Source of the DNA: an uncultured Clostridia bacterium
Lineage (GTDB): Bacteria; Bacillota; Clostridia; Christensenellales; Borkfalkiaceae
Direction: 5' to 3'
NCBI GenBank assembly: GCA_934271735.1
Contig: CAKQSB010000017.1
Location: 1-43,239 of the forward strand
DNA length: 43,239 nucleotides
Made by a program: the position numbers and the translations under genes. Positions within the stretch are counted from its first letter, which is position 1. Every line of letters begins with the position of its first letter. Positions 41,684-43,239 of the stretch are shown piece after piece. Below the pieces are notes generated by a model, which saw only the letters and a list, made by a program, of their open reading frames with translations, searched no databases and was not told where the DNA came from.

Positions 41684-43239
41684 TTAAAGACTATTGATAA
41701 AAGGTTCTATGCTCGTGAACTCTTTGATATATTGAATACCCAAAGTTCTTACGTAAGTTTTGAAATTCGTCTTTATTTCCGCAATCTGACTTTCGGTGAA
41801 CAAACCCGTATTGTTCGAGACGGCGACCTTCGCCGGGAAAAGCCATTCCATATCTATGTGCGATTTTAAACTCGAGTATTTTGCGGGGTCTTTTTTGTAC
41901 ATTTCGATTTTCGAATACGCGTCGTCCAGGTGTCTGAACATCGTAACGATATCGCCTTGCTTGACAAATTCCATCGAACCCGAAATACTTCCGTTCATGT
42001 TTGCCGACCAGCCCCAGTTGTTATCCGTAAGGCATCTTGCGAACCATAATCTCAGATCGTCGAACATCTCTCTCATCGGCTCGGCGGCTTCCGCGTACAT
42101 CACCTTGAAATATTCGTCGAAAATGTTCTCCACGCTGAGTTCGCTGTTCCAGGCAAGTTTCGAATACATATAAATCGCAAGCACGTTGAAGCCCGTATCC
42201 GCGCCCGTCTGACAGCTCTTTATCTGCGGGAAAGTAAGGCTGTAATTGTTAGCCTTTAAATACTTATAGTAACCGGGGTAGAAGCTGTACAAATCCCAGA
42301 ACGTAAAGAAATCGTTGTAGAATCCGCCGTAAGACCATGCCCACGTTCCCGGAAAAGCCTTACCCCAGAGTCTGATATATTCTTTCTGCTCGATATTCGC
42401 GTTGTCGTCGAACGAAACGCCCGTGTGCAGGTGGCTCTGAGCGAAGAAGGGCGCAACGTTTACGTCGTCTTCGAACTTAAGATCGGCAGCGATGTTTATG
42501 TTACCGTTTGCGTCTTCTCCGAAAGGAGGTCTCGACGTATCGAGATAGGCGAAGAACATATATTTGAAGTCTTCTCTGCGGTATTCCGCATTCTCTTCAA
42601 GCTCCATCCATGCGTCTACCTTTTTGCCTACGTCGTGCATAAATTTCATAAGCGCGGCGGAATTTGCGTCGTTATGATCGCTCTTCATCTTCATGCACGT
42701 AGTGCATTTGCACATCGGAACGTTATCCATTTGTCCTAAAAGAACGGCTTTATACTGCGGATATTGCGCCGCGGGATACCACATGAGAGACTGCTCGATT
42801 TTTTCCGCGCAGATAGTCGTCATCTTGTCGTAAGTGTCTTTGCCGTGCGCCGTGTAGCAAAGCTGACCCGAACCCGAATAAAATTCGGGATAAGTCGCGC
42901 CGTATTTCGCCTCGGGCAAGAAATATAAACTGTTGTGGTTATTCTTGATTTCAGTCGTTTTCGTATCGCCCGCGTGAATGGGAAGAAGAATGTCGCCGTA
43001 ACTGTCGCGAAGTCTTAAACGATAAGAAATCATCTTGCCGTCCGTCGTGTCTGAAGAACCTGCCATATAACCTATCCTCTGACGATATTCTATATCGGAA
43101 ATATCGGTTACGTCGTAATCCAGAAGTTTGAGATCGGTTACGTTTGTTCTTAAAGTGTAACTGTCGGTGAAGAAATATTCGAAGCCGAAGTTTATCTTCA
43201 GAAAGTCGTAAACGCCGTTTAAAACGCCCCCTTCCTTTC
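41684..43239 (-). CDS. DUF4838-type protein (5' end beyond window edge)
   Basis: The frame stays open to the right edge, so only about the last 517 codons are seen; the internal Met at 43066 is not the start. The visible N-terminal part GVLNGVYDFLKINFGFEYFF matches the conserved region before DUF4838, where alpha-glucuronidase-like N-terminal domains end. The core has LLGQMDNVPMCKCTTC, EDFKYMFFAYLDTSRPP and a helical C-terminus with LAIYMYSKLAWNSELSVENI. The CKCTTC motif may bind metal or form disulfides. DUF4838 proteins are uncharacterised and commonly lie in glycan-use loci. Fourteen bases separate it from the lipoprotein gene. Export cannot be judged without the N-terminus. Confidence 0.8.
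   Translation of the reverse strand, partial: KEGGVLNGVYDFLKINFGFEYFFTDSYTLRTNVTDLKLLDYDVTDISDIEYRQRIGYMAGSSDTTDGKMISYRLRLRDSYGDILLPIHAGDTKTTEIKNNHNSLYFLPEAKYGATYPEFYSGSGQLCYTAHGKDTYDKMTTICAEKIEQSLMWYPAAQYPQYKAVLLGQMDNVPMCKCTTCMKMKSDHNDANSAALMKFMHDVGKKVDAWMELEENAEYRREDFKYMFFAYLDTSRPPFGEDANGNINIAADLKFEDDVNVAPFFAQSHLHTGVSFDDNANIEQKEYIRLWGKAFPGTWAWSYGGFYNDFFTFWDLYSFYPGYYKYLKANNYSLTFPQIKSCQTGADTGFNVLAIYMYSKLAWNSELSVENIFDEYFKVMYAEAAEPMREMFDDLRLWFARCLTDNNWGWSANMNGSISGSMEFVKQGDIVTMFRHLDDAYSKIEMYKKDPAKYSSLKSHIDMEWLFPAKVAVSNNTGLFTESQIAEIKTNFKTYVRTLGIQYIKEFTSIEPFINSL

Overview
The window looks like a chromosomal segment of an uncultured, probably gut-dwelling Bacillota of class Clostridia. The evidence is the Gram-positive endospore-former gene order yqfC-yqfD-phoH-pgpH-ybeY-era-yqzL-recO, strong AGGAGG-type ribosome binding sites, lipobox lipoproteins, and sugar ABC importers without their own ATPase. 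The exact lineage cannot be fixed from sequence reading alone. No rRNA, tRNA, CRISPR array, phage module or intact insertion sequence was seen. Almost everything is on the minus strand; only a lipoprotein gene and an AraC-type regulator gene are on the plus strand.

Layout. (1) 1-2558: pyruvate, phosphate dikinase, minus strand, cut by the left window edge, with its own promoter. (2) 3050-4864: a plus-strand single-gene unit for a large lipoprotein, with a near-consensus promoter and a hairpin terminator. (3) 5012-11247: the conserved housekeeping and sporulation operon, including a 31-codon YqzL-like gene between era and recO. (4) 11494-25980: a carbohydrate operon read from right to left. 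It encodes a repeat-bearing surface protein, a solute-binding lipoprotein, two permeases, a TIM-barrel-like lipoprotein, a second membrane-tailed surface protein, a secreted metallo-beta-lactamase-fold protein, a GH20-like enzyme, a degraded fragment resembling GH38 alpha-mannosidase, and a GH36 alpha-galactosidase. It ends in a terminator at 11441-11461. (5) 26147-27091: a divergent AraC-family regulator followed by a terminator. (6) 27395-43239: a second operon, also right to left and cut by the right edge. It encodes a DUF4838-type protein, an Ig-like lipoprotein, and GH2, GH3, GH95, GH127, GH20-like and CE15-like enzymes, ending in a terminator at 27309-27343.

How it fits together. Blocks 4 to 6 resemble a Gram-positive polysaccharide utilisation locus. 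Surface-anchored proteins and lipoproteins would capture glycan, the importer would bring in oligosaccharides (powered by a shared ATPase encoded elsewhere), and enzymes lacking signal peptides would remove galactosyl, N-acetylhexosaminyl, fucosyl- or galactosyl-like, arabinofuranosyl, glucosyl and uronyl-ester groups in the cytoplasm. The regulator in the middle probably senses the imported sugar. Many neighbouring genes overlap as ATGA, GTGA or TAATG, so translation is probably coupled.

The most unusual non-gene signal is a dispersed motif, CTATAAGTCGATTAAC. Four exact and two one-mismatch copies are scattered over the window in both orientations, inside and outside genes. The other main leads are a shared Gly-Cys-Gly plus membrane-helix plus basic C-terminal tail on two surface proteins, and a possibly leaderless AraC gene.
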